Source of the DNA: Spirulina sp. CS-785/01
GTDB taxonomy: Bacteria; Cyanobacteriota; Cyanobacteriia; Cyanobacteriales; Spirulinaceae
Direction of reading: 5' to 3'
Length of the DNA stretch: 36,040 bases
NCBI RefSeq assembly: GCF_028330525.1
Contig: NZ_JAQMSD010000091.1
Span: forward strand, 1 to 36,040
The notes below the pieces were generated by a model. The model was not told the origin of the DNA. It saw nothing but the letters and a program-made list of their open reading frames with translations, and did no database searches. This document shows, piece after piece, positions 26,563-35,879 of the stretch; position 1 is the stretch's first letter; every line of letters starts with the position of its first letter. Both the position numbers and the translations under genes were made by a program.

Positions 26563-26775
26563 CCCTATATCTTAGGTTAGATTTTCGGGAGAACTGGGTG
26601 GGATTGTTGAGAAAAACTTATAGGATTAACAAGTAATACTGAATCATTAATTACAGAGTGTTGGGAACGATTCCCCCATAATGGAATTAAGCGGTGCAAC
26701 TTGGGTCAGTCCCTGTAATAAATACCGTAGCTTGGTCTAAGATGAGTTCGGAGAGATCAGTTAGGAGAAAAAGCG

Positions 26776-26958
26776 ATGGAAATGACGACCTTACAATTTA
26801 TCCTGTTAACCCTTTTCAATGCTACGTTTTGCCTTCTCCTCCCCCGTCTCTTAACCTTAAAGTGGTCGTCTCTCCAGTCCTCTGTGAAAACGTTATCTTT
26901 TGACCAAGAAAATGAGACTCCTCAACAAGAGGCCGTCGCATCTGAGAATTTATCCTGA
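26776..26958 (+). CDS. Hypothetical small membrane protein (60 aa)
   Basis: ATG 26776 is preceded by AGGAG at proper spacing. The 60 residues start with one membrane helix (TLQFILLTLFNATFCLLLPR) and end in a polar tail. An overlapping frame at 26694-26903 lacks these features. No family is recognised. It lies 77 bases upstream of comEC on the same strand and could be co-transcribed. The rest of the 26146-27034 gap (26213-26415 and 26563-26775) holds nothing I can support. Confidence 0.5.
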   Translation: MEMTTLQFILLTLFNATFCLLLPRLLTLKWSSLQSSVKTLSFDQENETPQQEAVASENLS

Positions 26959-27034
26959 AATCTGCGCTTATAGGGTCTAATTGTTGACCCAAAATACTCT
27001 ACAATATTTCAAATTTTATTTTTTAATTTAGCTC

Positions 27035-29230
27035 ATGACTCGCCAAGGGTGGGCAGTGGTTTTTACTGCTTATATCATCGGGTTGCTTTCTACTGGGATA
27101 CTTCGCTTTGAGTTAAAAACGCTATCTTTTCCCCTTTGGTTGAGTTTAGCCTTGGGTTGGATGGTTTTGGGGATGATTTTAGGATTCATTATCCCTAAAT
27201 TTTGGGGAAAAAGTCCGCCATGGAGGGTGTGGATGGTTGCGGGGTTAACTGCTGCGGTGGGGGTGTTTTATCTCTATGTGCGTATTCCTCAACCCACGAC
27301 TCAAGATATTAGTCAGTTTGTCCCCCAATTACCAGAGGAAGTGATAGTAACGGGGACTATTCTCAATTCTCCGTCTTTAAATCGCCAACAGCGTATTCGT
27401 TTTATTTTACAGGTTCAACAGGTGGCGGATAATGCAGAGATTGGGGGGAAACTTTATGTCACAATCCCTTCAGACCAAGGCAAGAATTTAGTCTCTCGGC
27501 AACGGGTACAATTAATCGGCAATTTATACCTCCCGCAACCGCAGAAAAATCCGGGGGGATTTGATTTTCGGGAGTATTTGCACAATGAGGGGGTGTTTGC
27601 GGGGTTTTATGGCCAATTAGCGGCGCAACCGACGGAGAAACCCTTGGGGGGGTGGGTGTTGCGGCAGCGTGTCCTAGAGGCCCACCAACGGGGGTTAGGG
27701 AGTCCTGCGGGGGAGTTGGTGAGTGGGATGGTGATGGGTCGTCGGGTGGTGAATTTGCCTTATACGCTGCAAGATCAGTTTATTCAAGCGGGGTTAGCCC
27801 ATACGTTGGCTGCGTCGGGGTTTCATGTGTCGTTGTTGCTGGGGGTGGTGATGGGGATAACTCAGCGTTTGCGGACTCGGCAACGGGTGGGGGTTGGGGT
27901 GGGGGTGTTGCTGGTGTATTTGAGTTTAACGGGGTTGCAACCGTCGGTGTTGCGGGCAAGTTTGATGGGGGTTGCGGCGTTGTTGGCGTTGCTGGTGGAA
28001 CGACGGGTGCGGCCTTTGGGGTTGTTGTTGGTGATTGCGACGGGGTTATTATTGGTGAATCCCCTGTGGGTGGCCAGTTTGAGTTTTCAGATGAGTTTTG
28101 GGGTAACGTTTGGGTTGGTGGTGACTGTTCCTGCAATGATGAAGCGGTTGGATTGGTTGCCGCCTACCATTGCGGGGTTGTTGGCTATTCCTTGGGCGGC
28201 TTCTTTGTGGACGTTGCCGTTGTTGTGGTTGAATTTCAATGTGTTGGCCACCTATAGTATTGCGGTGAATGCGTTGCTGATGCCGTTGGTGTCTCTGGTG
28301 AGTTTGGGGGGGATGGTGAGTGGGATGGTGGGGGTGGTGTGGGTGTGGGGAGGGAGTTTAATTGCGCGACTGTTTTATTATCCCACGCAATTTGTAATCC
28401 AGATGGTCTCGTTGATGGTGCAGTTGCCAGGAAGTGCTTTGGCGGTGGGGAGTTTACATCTTGTACAGGTGTTGAGTCTCTATGGTTTGTTTTTGCTGGT
28501 TTGGCGGGTGTCTAGCTATGGGTGGGTGTTGGGGGGGGTGGCGGTTGTGCTGGCGATCGCGCCCATTCTCTACAATAATGCTACTTTAACCCAAATTACT
28601 GTTTTAGCTACGGCTGGCCGTCCCATTGTCATTGTGCAAGATCAAGGCAAGGTTACGTTAATTAATGCAGGAGATGGGGACACAGCGAATTATACAGTTA
28701 TCCCGTTTTTAGCGTCTCAGGCCATAAATCGCCTGGCGTTGGCGATCGCGTTAACCGGAGAAAATGCCCGGCAAACAGGCTGGACAGAGATTTCTGATAA
28801 TTTTGCCATTCCAACCCTGTTACACACCGCTAGGAGTCCAGAAGCTGCCTTTAAAACCCCTAAAATTGGGGAGGTGCAGCCTTTCCCTGTTAATCAAACT
28901 GCCACTTTGGGAGAATTACAAGTCACTTCACTAGGGGGAAACGGTGGGGGATTACAGTTGCAGTTACAGGGGAAAACTTGGGGGGTTGTGACGGGGGAAG
29001 GGTGGGAGTTTCCTCAGACGGGAGATGTTTTAGTGTTTGCGGGGGAGACGTTACCGAAGGGTGAAATGAAAATGAAGATTGCGATCGCAGTTTCCCCCAC
29101 CCTCTCCCCCGAAACCCAGCAAACCCTCACCCAGCACAACATCCAAACCTACATTACCGGACAACACGGGGCGATTCAATGGACTCCCGATGGGGGATTC
29201 CGTACAATGCTGAAGGAGTCTAGGAGATAA
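27035..29230 (+). CDS. comEC: ComEC/Rec2-type DNA uptake channel
   Basis: The 731-residue inner-membrane protein forms the channel for single-stranded DNA during natural transformation. An N-terminal two- to three-helix part with an OB-like soluble domain (DUF4131, about 30-190) leads to the Competence domain. This carries the signature HTLAASGFHVSLLLGVV (about 256-272) and many hydrophobic helices to about residue 510. The C-terminal 200 residues align with the beta-lactamase-like domain but lack the HxHxDH metal motif: LINAGDGDTANYTVIPFLAS is followed by LALAIALTGENARQTG. DNA degradation by this domain is thus unlikely. The middle of the gene is extremely G-rich on the coding strand (27600-28550). 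Confidence 0.9.
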   Translation: MTRQGWAVVFTAYIIGLLSTGILRFELKTLSFPLWLSLALGWMVLGMILGFIIPKFWGKSPPWRVWMVAGLTAAVGVFYLYVRIPQPTTQDISQFVPQLPEEVIVTGTILNSPSLNRQQRIRFILQVQQVADNAEIGGKLYVTIPSDQGKNLVSRQRVQLIGNLYLPQPQKNPGGFDFREYLHNEGVFAGFYGQLAAQPTEKPLGGWVLRQRVLEAHQRGLGSPAGELVSGMVMGRRVVNLPYTLQDQFIQAGLAHTLAASGFHVSLLLGVVMGITQRLRTRQRVGVGVGVLLVYLSLTGLQPSVLRASLMGVAALLALLVERRVRPLGLLLVIATGLLLVNPLWVASLSFQMSFGVTFGLVVTVPAMMKRLDWLPPTIAGLLAIPWAASLWTLPLLWLNFNVLATYSIAVNALLMPLVSLVSLGGMVSGMVGVVWVWGGSLIARLFYYPTQFVIQMVSLMVQLPGSALAVGSLHLVQVLSLYGLFLLVWRVSSYGWVLGGVAVVLAIAPILYNNATLTQITVLATAGRPIVIVQDQGKVTLINAGDGDTANYTVIPFLASQAINRLALAIALTGENARQTGWTEISDNFAIPTLLHTARSPEAAFKTPKIGEVQPFPVNQTATLGELQVTSLGGNGGGLQLQLQGKTWGVVTGEGWEFPQTGDVLVFAGETLPKGEMKMKIAIAVSPTLSPETQQTLTQHNIQTYITGQHGAIQWTPDGGFRTMLKESRR

Positions 29231-29409
29231 TCCCAAGGGGGTTTCGTCAGGAAAAAATTTTATATTTTGTCCCGAAAATGTCAAAAAAAGTTAACAGACA
29301 ACACTTTTTCGGCAACAGATTGGCTAAAATTCAGTCTAATTCATTAGAAAACCATAAATCAAACCCCAGAAAGTAAACATTTTTACAGTTTAGATGAGGT
29401 AAAGCTACT

Positions 29410-29754
29410 ATGTCTTATACCTTCGATATTGTTGGATTAGCGTCTGTTGTCACCTTTTTTGATTATCAACAAAAAGTTGAAAGCAATCCGCACCGCAGCA
29501 AAGCCTATTTTGGCACACAATTTTGTACCTTAGATGCGTTTATTGAATCGGCAAATCTGATCCCCCAAAAACCCGATTGGAATTGGGAAGAAGTGGTGCA
29601 ATCTATGATTCATTTTTGGTTACGTCAAGAAGATAAAATTCGCTATTGGCAAGAGGAGTTAAATCAGGCAAATGATGATAATTTATTAGTGGGACGAGTG
29701 GCTAATGTTCCAGCGTTACGCCATGAGTTGGAAAGTCTTTTGAATAGTGAATAG
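29410..29754 (+). CDS. Conserved hypothetical protein (114 aa)
   Basis: ATG 29410 has GAGG about 11 bases upstream. The soluble protein (MSYTFDIVGLASVVTFFDYQ) is rich in aromatic residues and ends in a helical region (RQEDKIRYWQEELNQANDDN). I recall relatives in other cyanobacteria but no assigned function. The frame and codon use look native. It is convergent with the sugar kinase gene; a pair of inverted palindromes separates them. The 179-base leader (29231-29409) is AT-rich and contains runs that could be a promoter. Confidence 0.65.
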   Translation: MSYTFDIVGLASVVTFFDYQQKVESNPHRSKAYFGTQFCTLDAFIESANLIPQKPDWNWEEVVQSMIHFWLRQEDKIRYWQEELNQANDDNLLVGRVANVPALRHELESLLNSE

Positions 29755-29773
29755 TGAATAGTTGATAGAGGTT

Positions 29774-29839
29774 AGAAACCGGGTTTCTATCCAAATTTTA
29801 GACTAAAAAACTTAACTGAGAACAGAAACCCGGTTTCTC
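29774..29839. terminator. Two inverted copies of a GAAACC-type palindrome between convergent genes
   Basis: AGAAACCGGGTTTCT (about 29774-29788) and its exact complement AGAAACCCGGTTTCT (about 29824-29838) lie about 35 bases apart. Each is nearly self-complementary, and the two can also pair with each other. They sit between convergent stop codons, which fits a bidirectional terminator. Confidence 0.6.
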
Positions 29840-29840
29840 G

Positions 29841-30947
29841 CTATCCACCAATAATCTTACCAATTACATTGGCTTGTTTTTCAATACTTTGAGTTAATTT
29901 AAATTGGACTAATGCGCGGTTTAAATTATGTTCGGGGTATTTCGCCTTAAAATAAAGATTTCCGGCTAAATAATCCGTAAAAAAGCGTAATCCTAACTCA
30001 AAGGTAATTAACCGGATACTGTCGTAAATGTAATGATACTCATTGTCGGTTAAAATATCCTCAACAAGGGGTAAATAACCGCGTAGGATGGACTGACAAA
30101 GATCGGGATCAAAATAGACTTTCTCCCAGTCTTGGGTTTCTTCTCCTAATGGGTTACATCCCGATCGCAGACAGTCTCCGATATCATAATGAATTAATCC
30201 GGGTTTCACCGTATCTAGATCAATCATACTAACGGCGTTTCCCGTTGTCTCATCGAGGATGACATTATTTACCTTGGGATCACCATGAATTACCCGTAAG
30301 GGGAGTTTCCCTTCCTGTTTCGCAGTTTCTAGGATGTTAACTTGAGAACGGTGATCTGAGATAAAGTTACAACAGTATTGTACCTCCGCCGAGGTTGGGT
30401 GGGGCCCTTTTTCTAGGGTGCGATCGTATTCCTGTAAATATCGGGGAGTAATGTGAAACCCCTCTAAAGTATCCGCAAGATGATGGGGGGGTAAGTCACT
30501 GAGGAGACGGTGAAACATTCCCAACCCATACCCCACTTCTGTTGCGTGATGGGGAGTTGCGATCGCATCATAGCACGTTCCCTCAATATACCCCAACGCT
30601 CGCCACACCGTCCCATCCTCAGCATACCAACACCCCTTACCCTCTCCCGTCGTTAGCACTTGTGGAACTTGCCAACGGAGCGTAGAATCAGCCTGTAAGT
30701 GGTCCTGAATATGATCACTCAACACCCGAATATTCCCCATCACCCAATCCGGTTGGCGGAAAACATGAGTATTTAACCGTTGTAAAATAAAATAAGGGGT
30801 TTTCCCATTCTCCACCGTCACCCGAAACGTATCATTAACATTACCACTCCCCCAAGGTTCAATTTTCACAATCTTCCCTAAATTCCCCTGCAACTTCCCT
30901 TGAGTTGGGGGATAAAATTGTGCAGCAATATTAACCAGTTTATCCAA
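29841..30947 (-). CDS. APH-family phosphotransferase, N-acetylhexosamine kinase-like
   Basis: The 368-residue protein has the aminoglycoside-phosphotransferase/choline-kinase fold. GSGNVNDTFRV (about 33-43) is the nucleotide loop, VIHGDPKVNNVIL (about 219-231) the catalytic loop with Asp and Asn, and SMIDLDTVKPG (about 239-249) the Mg-binding DxD-like segment. This combination is that of N-acetylhexosamine 1-kinase (NahK) relatives, which phosphorylate GlcNAc or GalNAc. The substrate is inferred only. GlmU, which makes UDP-GlcNAc from GlcNAc-1-phosphate, is encoded 1.7 kb away but on the other strand. Confidence 0.8.
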   Translation of the reverse strand: MDKLVNIAAQFYPPTQGKLQGNLGKIVKIEPWGSGNVNDTFRVTVENGKTPYFILQRLNTHVFRQPDWVMGNIRVLSDHIQDHLQADSTLRWQVPQVLTTGEGKGCWYAEDGTVWRALGYIEGTCYDAIATPHHATEVGYGLGMFHRLLSDLPPHHLADTLEGFHITPRYLQEYDRTLEKGPHPTSAEVQYCCNFISDHRSQVNILETAKQEGKLPLRVIHGDPKVNNVILDETTGNAVSMIDLDTVKPGLIHYDIGDCLRSGCNPLGEETQDWEKVYFDPDLCQSILRGYLPLVEDILTDNEYHYIYDSIRLITFELGLRFFTDYLAGNLYFKAKYPEHNLNRALVQFKLTQSIEKQANVIGKIIGG

Positions 30948-31086
30948 TCCCTCACCTCAATTCCTAATACAACAGCTAAATAAACTTACTCCCTAAAATT
31001 AAGTTAGTTTGACATCAATAAAAAAGGGAGACAATGAATGAAATTAAATCTTTTTTACCCATAACTCCCTTCCGTATTGAAATCCA

Positions 31087-31575
31087 TTAAGAGGCATTTT
31101 CCGAGGACGCATTGGCGGTTTCCGGAGATTGTTCAAGATTCGTCGCTTTTTTCCGGACAAAAGCCTTATCAATTCGTAAACGAATTAATAATAAACTAAT
31201 AATGGCCACCGCAAACCCCAAAATCACAAAATTTGGGTTCAAATTAACAAAAACCTTCGCCAACTCTGCCCCCAAAATGCAGCCTTGTACCCCTAAGGTT
31301 CCCAACTGAGTCCAAGATTGCTCCGTTTGAAACAATTGTAAACTGAAAAACAAAGAAAACAGTCCAGCCAACAAACTAATGATCGCAATAATAAACGCCA
31401 CCAAAGCCTTAGCATAACTCGATTCTGAGCCAAGATCATCCTCAACCCTAACTCCTCCCAACCAAAAGTGAACTCCCTCATTAATCGCCAACAAAAAACT
31501 GAGAGGAATCATAATTACAGCACTAATTGCCTGTAAACTAGCGATCGTCGTTAAACGGGTGGTAAACTGACGCAT
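31087..31575 (-). CDS. Conserved four-helix membrane protein
   Basis: The 162-residue protein has four hydrophobic segments: about residues 10-30 (IASLQAISAVIMIPLSFLLA), 58-82, 92-105 and 115-135. A short charged Ser/Glu-rich cytoplasmic tail follows (KKATNLEQSPETANASSENAS split across its end). A cyanobacterial DUF3611-type protein is possible, but I cannot confirm the family. It lies between the sugar kinase and the nuclease gene on the same strand with gaps of 139 and 61 bases. Function unknown. Confidence 0.65.
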   Translation of the reverse strand: MRQFTTRLTTIASLQAISAVIMIPLSFLLAINEGVHFWLGGVRVEDDLGSESSYAKALVAFIIAIISLLAGLFSLFFSLQLFQTEQSWTQLGTLGVQGCILGAELAKVFVNLNPNFVILGFAVAIISLLLIRLRIDKAFVRKKATNLEQSPETANASSENAS

Positions 31576-31636
31576 TTTAGCTAACTATCCTATAACCAAA
31601 AAATAATAAGAACAGAATCAAGAGTGTGAGCAGAAA

Positions 31637-32428
31637 TTAAAGCGGTATTTCCTTAATCTTATCGAACGAGACGACTTCCTCAGCAAAGTTTTTTGACTCT
31701 TTATCTTCAGAAGACCGCTGACACCGTTTCGCAAACGGACAAGTCGGACAAATTCCCTGAGATTCTGGGATTTGGGGAAAAGGAATCCGGTCTTGTTGAT
31801 AATGTTCCCCAAACTCCGTCATTTGCTGTAACAAAACCGCCAAATCTTGTCGCGTTTGTTCATGCTGTCCTTGATCATACGGGAAACTCACCGATTGGGG
31901 GTCTTTTTCCCCCAACACAAACCAGTAAGTGAGCGAAAGTTGCTCTGGATAATAGTCCGACGTTTCCCCCAAGACAAACAAATAAAGCCGAGTTTGCCAA
32001 TGATCCGCCAAAATCTGCCGCCCTTTCGGACGGAGATAGGTTTTCCAGTCCAAAATTTGAGCCGATTCCGGACTAGCAATCAGTAAATCATACACCACCG
32101 TTAATAAATAGTCCCCCCAAACCAGAGTCCGATGGTGTTCCGCATCTCGCCAAGTTCCGGGTTGCGGGATTAAACTCTCCGGGGCCGCGGCCAAGAGACT
32201 CGTGAGAGACTGTACCAGTTTTTGATCTTCTCCCACCAGGTCTGCGATCGGCAAACCCAACTCACGCTGCTGCATCAACAAGTGGAATTGACTCCCCCAC
32301 ATCAACCTTTCTTGCTGGTAAGGAGTCACAGGAGAGGCCAGTTGATCGAGATAAATATGCTGATACTTACGCGGACAAGTCTCAAAGGTGTTTAGCTGGC
32401 CCTGGGAAATCCGTTTTTGCTTACTCAT
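31637..32428 (-). CDS. PD-(D/E)XK nuclease family protein (RecB/Cas4-like)
   Basis: The 263-residue protein has the RecB-type layout. ISQGQLNTFETCPRKYQ (about 7-23) carries the first Cys, WGSQFHLLMQ (about 44-53) the motif I His region, and AQILDWKTYLRP (about 125-136) the catalytic D-x-K. HWQTRLYLFVLGE (about 142-154) is the QxxxY-like motif. A C-terminal GICPTCPFAKRC (about 232-243) supplies three more cysteines for a 4Fe-4S cluster, as in AddB and Cas4. It probably cuts or trims DNA in repair. No helicase or cas gene is adjacent. Confidence 0.85.
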   Translation of the reverse strand: MSKQKRISQGQLNTFETCPRKYQHIYLDQLASPVTPYQQERLMWGSQFHLLMQQRELGLPIADLVGEDQKLVQSLTSLLAAAPESLIPQPGTWRDAEHHRTLVWGDYLLTVVYDLLIASPESAQILDWKTYLRPKGRQILADHWQTRLYLFVLGETSDYYPEQLSLTYWFVLGEKDPQSVSFPYDQGQHEQTRQDLAVLLQQMTEFGEHYQQDRIPFPQIPESQGICPTCPFAKRCQRSSEDKESKNFAEEVVSFDKIKEIPL

Positions 32429-32495
32429 TTTTTTTGTTATTGGTTGTTGGTTGTTGATTCTTTATTCTCCCCATCTCCCCCATCTCTCCCATCTT

Positions 32496-32527
32496 CCCTT
32501 TGTGTCCTTTGTGTCTTTGTGGTTCAA
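32496..32527. repeat. 32-base direct repeat, copy upstream of glmU
   Basis: A 32-base sequence starting CCCTTTGTGTCC and ending GTGGTTCAA is repeated exactly at 34083-34114. Pyrimidine-rich CTCCCCCATCT words precede both copies, and CAACTATC tandem units follow both (32533-32556 and 34119-34145). The remaining leader of glmU contains its promoter, which I cannot assign. Confidence 0.85.
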
Positions 32528-32650
32528 TTCCCCAACTATCCACTATCCACTATCAACTCCTAAAACCCCGCTAGGCTATTGTGCAATTTTTTCAGACAAT
32601 AGAGACTGTACCTTGTTAAACCTTAAACAAAACGAGTAGAAAAAAAGATA

Positions 32651-34000
32651 ATGGTAGCGGTAGCAATTCTTGCAGCAGGGCGTGGAACTCGCATGAAATC
32701 AGACTTGCCCAAAGTCTTGCATCAACTAGGGGGACGAAGTTTAGTCGAACGGGCCCTTCTGAGTTGTGAAGCCATCTCTCCCCTTCGGAGATTAGTGATC
32801 ATTGGCTATCAGGGCGAACGAGTCCAAGATAACTTAAAACCTTACCCCGACATTGAATTTGTTGAACAACGGGAACAACTGGGAACAGGTCACGCTATTC
32901 AACAACTCCTCTCTCCCCTCGATAATTTTAACGGTGACTTATTGGTTCTCAATGGCGATGTGCCGCTTTTGCGTCCCGAAACGCTCAAACAACTCATCGA
33001 CACCCATAAAAACAATCAAAACGCTGCCACCCTACTCACCGCCCAATTACCCAACCCCCACGGTTATGGTCGAGTCTTCTGTGATCATCAAAACTATGTG
33101 CAACAAATTGTAGAACATCGGGACTGCACTGATGCTCAAAAACAAAATCGTCGCATCAATGGGGGAGTCTATTGCTTTAACTGGCCTCAGTTAGCGGCAG
33201 TCTTACCCCAATTACACGCGGATAACGACCAAGAAGAATATTATCTCACCGATGTCTTTGCCATGATGCAGCCTGTCATGGCCGTAGATGTGGAGGACTA
33301 TCAGGAGATTACCGGGATTAACGATCGCCGTCAATTATCTGTCGCCTACCATATCCTACAAAACCGGGTAAAAGATAATTGGATGCGGGCTGGTGTTACC
33401 ATGATTGATCCCGACAGCGTAACCATTGATGACACTGTAGAATTAGAAGCCGATGTCATTATTGAACCGGAAACCCATCTCCGCGGCCAAACCCAAATTA
33501 AGGCCGGAAGTCGAGTGGGGCCGGGAACATTGATCGAAAATAGTCAACTTGGCCCTAATGTAACGGTTCTTTATTCTGTGATCAGTGATAGTGAGGTGGC
33601 CGCCGAAACCCGCATTGGCCCCTATGCCCATTTACGGGGAGAAGCCAAAATTGGCGAATCTTGCCGGGTGGGAAATTTTGTGGAACTCAAGAAAACCTCA
33701 GTCGGGGAGAAAACTAATATTGCCCACCTGTCCTATTTAGGGGATGCTACCCTAGGGGAGCGTGTGAATATTGGTGCAGGGACGATTACCGCCAACTACG
33801 ACGGGGCAAACAAACACCAAACCATTATTAAAACTGGGACTAAAACTGGGTCAAACAGTGTCTTAGTCGCCCCCCTCACTTTGGGAACAGATGTCACTGT
33901 GGCCGCTGGTTCGGTGGTGACGGAGGATGTCGAAGATGATTCCCTCGTCATTGCCCGCAGTCGTCAAGTGGTTAAGAAAGGTTGGCGGTTAGAATCGTAG
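32651..34000 (+). CDS. glmU: GlmU, bifunctional GlcN-1-P acetyltransferase / UDP-GlcNAc pyrophosphorylase
   Basis: GlmU acetylates glucosamine 1-phosphate and then couples it to UTP to give UDP-GlcNAc for peptidoglycan and surface sugars. The 449-residue protein has the uridylyltransferase motif [18 protein letters not shown] (about 6-23) and [10 protein letters not shown] in the N-terminal half. The C-terminal left-handed beta-helix (about 250-440) has hexapeptide repeats, with [26 protein letters not shown] and the acetyltransferase stretch [17 protein letters not shown]. Full length with no anomaly. It is flanked by 32-base direct repeats. Confidence 0.97.
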   Translation: MVAVAILAAGRGTRMKSDLPKVLHQLGGRSLVERALLSCEAISPLRRLVIIGYQGERVQDNLKPYPDIEFVEQREQLGTGHAIQQLLSPLDNFNGDLLVLNGDVPLLRPETLKQLIDTHKNNQNAATLLTAQLPNPHGYGRVFCDHQNYVQQIVEHRDCTDAQKQNRRINGGVYCFNWPQLAAVLPQLHADNDQEEYYLTDVFAMMQPVMAVDVEDYQEITGINDRRQLSVAYHILQNRVKDNWMRAGVTMIDPDSVTIDDTVELEADVIIEPETHLRGQTQIKAGSRVGPGTLIENSQLGPNVTVLYSVISDSEVAAETRIGPYAHLRGEAKIGESCRVGNFVELKKTSVGEKTNIAHLSYLGDATLGERVNIGAGTITANYDGANKHQTIIKTGTKTGSNSVLVAPLTLGTDVTVAAGSVVTEDVEDDSLVIARSRQVVKKGWRLES

Positions 34001-34020
34001 TTTTGTTCTTTGTGACAAAG

Positions 34021-34145
34021 AGAATAGGGAATAGGGAACAGGGAACAGTTGGTTCTTTGTTCTCCTCCATCTCCTCCATCTCCCCTTTGTGTCCTTTGTG
34101 TCTTTGTGGTTCAACCGTCAACTATCAACTATCAACTATCAACTC
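34021..34145. repeat. Composite intergenic repeats between glmU and glpK
   Basis: The segment holds heptamers (GGGAATA, GGGAACA, GGGAACA at about 34026-34047), CTCCTCCAT units, the second copy of the 32-base direct repeat (34083-34114), and three CAACTAT units (34119-34141). The rest of the 286-base gap up to glpK is AT-rich and should contain the glpK promoter. No gene was seen there. Confidence 0.8.
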
Positions 34146-34286
34146 CCCCATCTCCCGACTCGCGACTCCCCAATCACCCATCACCAACTTAAAGAAAGAC
34201 TACAATATCAGCCCCCAATGTCCGATTTTTCGAGAGATTTGGTAAGGTTCAAAGCATAAGTAGTGTAAGTCTAAAAAAAACGAGTT

Positions 34287-35786
34287 ATGGCAAGCAATCC
34301 ACAGTATGTAATGGCACTGGATGTGGGGACGACTGGGACTCGTGCCATTCTATTCGATCAAAATGGTGCAATGGTCGATCAAGCCTATAAAGAGTTAACC
34401 CAACATTACCCGAAACCGGGCTGGTTAGAACATGACCCGATTGATATTTGGCGCGATACACGGGAAATGATCGGGGATGTGTTGGTGAAAACGGACACGA
34501 CGGCCTCCCAACTGGCTGCTATGGGCTTAACGGTACAACGGGAAACTTGTTTACTGTGGGATAAAACCACGGGGAAACCCCTCCATAAAGCTATTGTTTG
34601 GCAAGATCGCCGGACTTCTCCCATGTGTAATCGACTGCGGGAACAGGGGAAGGCGGAGGAGATTCAAAAACGGACGGGACTGGTGTTAGATGCCTATTTC
34701 TCGGCCACTAAGTTGGCGTGGTTAATTGAGGAAGTGAAGAATAATCAGCCCCATGTGAATTGGGATAATGTGATTGCGGGAACGGTTGATACTTGGATTT
34801 TGTGGCAATTAACGGGGCGACAGGTTCATGTCACGGATCATAGTAATGCTAGTCGAACGATGCTCATGAATATTGAGCAGAGGACGTGGGATCAAGATTT
34901 ATTGGAGTTGTTTGGCATTCCGCCCCATTTTATGCCGGAAATTCAGCCCAGTCTGGGAGAGTTTGGGAAGACTCACCCCGACTTGTTTGGGCATCAAGTG
35001 CCGATTATGGCGATTTTTGGGGACCAACAGGCGGCTCTGTTTGCTCATGGGTGCGATCGCCAGGGTCTGTTAAAATGTACCTATGGCACAGGCTGTTTTT
35101 TGGTGGCACAAACAGAACAAGAACTCACACGCTCTCAAAATCAACTCCTCTCTACGGTGGCTTGGACAAAGGCCGATACCATTAACTATGCCCTAGAAGG
35201 GGCAATGTTTACTACTGGGGCTTGTATTCAATGGTTGCGCGATGGGTTAGGCTTAATTCAGTCCGCTGCCGATACTGAACCCATGTCTAAGTCTGTTGAA
35301 GATAATAACGGGGTTTATTTTGTCCCGGCGTTAAGTGGTTTAGGGGCCCCTCACTGGGATATGAACGCCAGAGGGTCTTTTCAGGGCATTACAGGCGGTG
35401 TCAAACGAGAACACATGGTACGGGCAGTGGTGGAGTCTATCGCCTACCAAGTGAAAGAAGTGGTGGACGCGATGAATAAGGATGGCGATAAAATTAATTT
35501 ATTAAAGGTTGATGGTGGCGCGTCCAAAAATGACTTTTTAATGCAGTTTCAAGCGGATGTGTTAGGCATTCCTGTAGAACGGCCAGAAGTGCTAGATGCA
35601 ACCGCCCAAGGGGCTGCGTTTGGGGCGGGTTTGGCGGTCGGTTTTTGGGACAGTTACGCGGATTTAATTGGGAAACGGAAAGTAGATCGGGTGTTTGAAC
35701 CTGGACAAGGCCAAGGCAAAGCCCAAGAGCATTTCCAAGTTTGGCTACGGGCGGTTGAACGGGCAAAGCATTGGACGGAGGATTAA
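34287..35786 (+). CDS. glpK: Glycerol kinase
   Basis: GlpK phosphorylates glycerol to glycerol 3-phosphate for lipid synthesis and carbon use. The 499-residue FGGY-family protein has MALDVGTTGTRAILFDQNG (about 9-27) as the first phosphate loop and GLTVQRETCLLWD (about 80-92). Further blocks are AIFGDQQAALFAHGC, CTYGTGCFL, and LKVDGGASKNDFLMQFQADV near the C-terminus, which is the adenosine-binding motif. Length and motifs are normal. It stands alone, without glpF or glpD next to it. Confidence 0.97.
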   Translation: MASNPQYVMALDVGTTGTRAILFDQNGAMVDQAYKELTQHYPKPGWLEHDPIDIWRDTREMIGDVLVKTDTTASQLAAMGLTVQRETCLLWDKTTGKPLHKAIVWQDRRTSPMCNRLREQGKAEEIQKRTGLVLDAYFSATKLAWLIEEVKNNQPHVNWDNVIAGTVDTWILWQLTGRQVHVTDHSNASRTMLMNIEQRTWDQDLLELFGIPPHFMPEIQPSLGEFGKTHPDLFGHQVPIMAIFGDQQAALFAHGCDRQGLLKCTYGTGCFLVAQTEQELTRSQNQLLSTVAWTKADTINYALEGAMFTTGACIQWLRDGLGLIQSAADTEPMSKSVEDNNGVYFVPALSGLGAPHWDMNARGSFQGITGGVKREHMVRAVVESIAYQVKEVVDAMNKDGDKINLLKVDGGASKNDFLMQFQADVLGIPVERPEVLDATAQGAAFGAGLAVGFWDSYADLIGKRKVDRVFEPGQGQGKAQEHFQVWLRAVERAKHWTED

Positions 35787-35879
35787 GTTTTTTTTGTTCT
35801 TAGTTCTGGGTTCTGGCGTTTGGGTTCTGGGTTAAATTTAGAGATTGGAAACTGGAAGCAGTAACCCGTCCTCAACCCC

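Noticed and set aside
27652-28257. 201-codon plus-strand frame inside comEC
   Set aside because: Gly/Val-rich translation produced by the G-rich coding strand in another frame. The comEC frame has the real motifs.
31637-32428. Cas4 of a CRISPR system
   Set aside because: The Cys and D-x-K layout is similar, but there is no cas gene or array nearby. Stand-alone RecB-like nucleases of this form are common.
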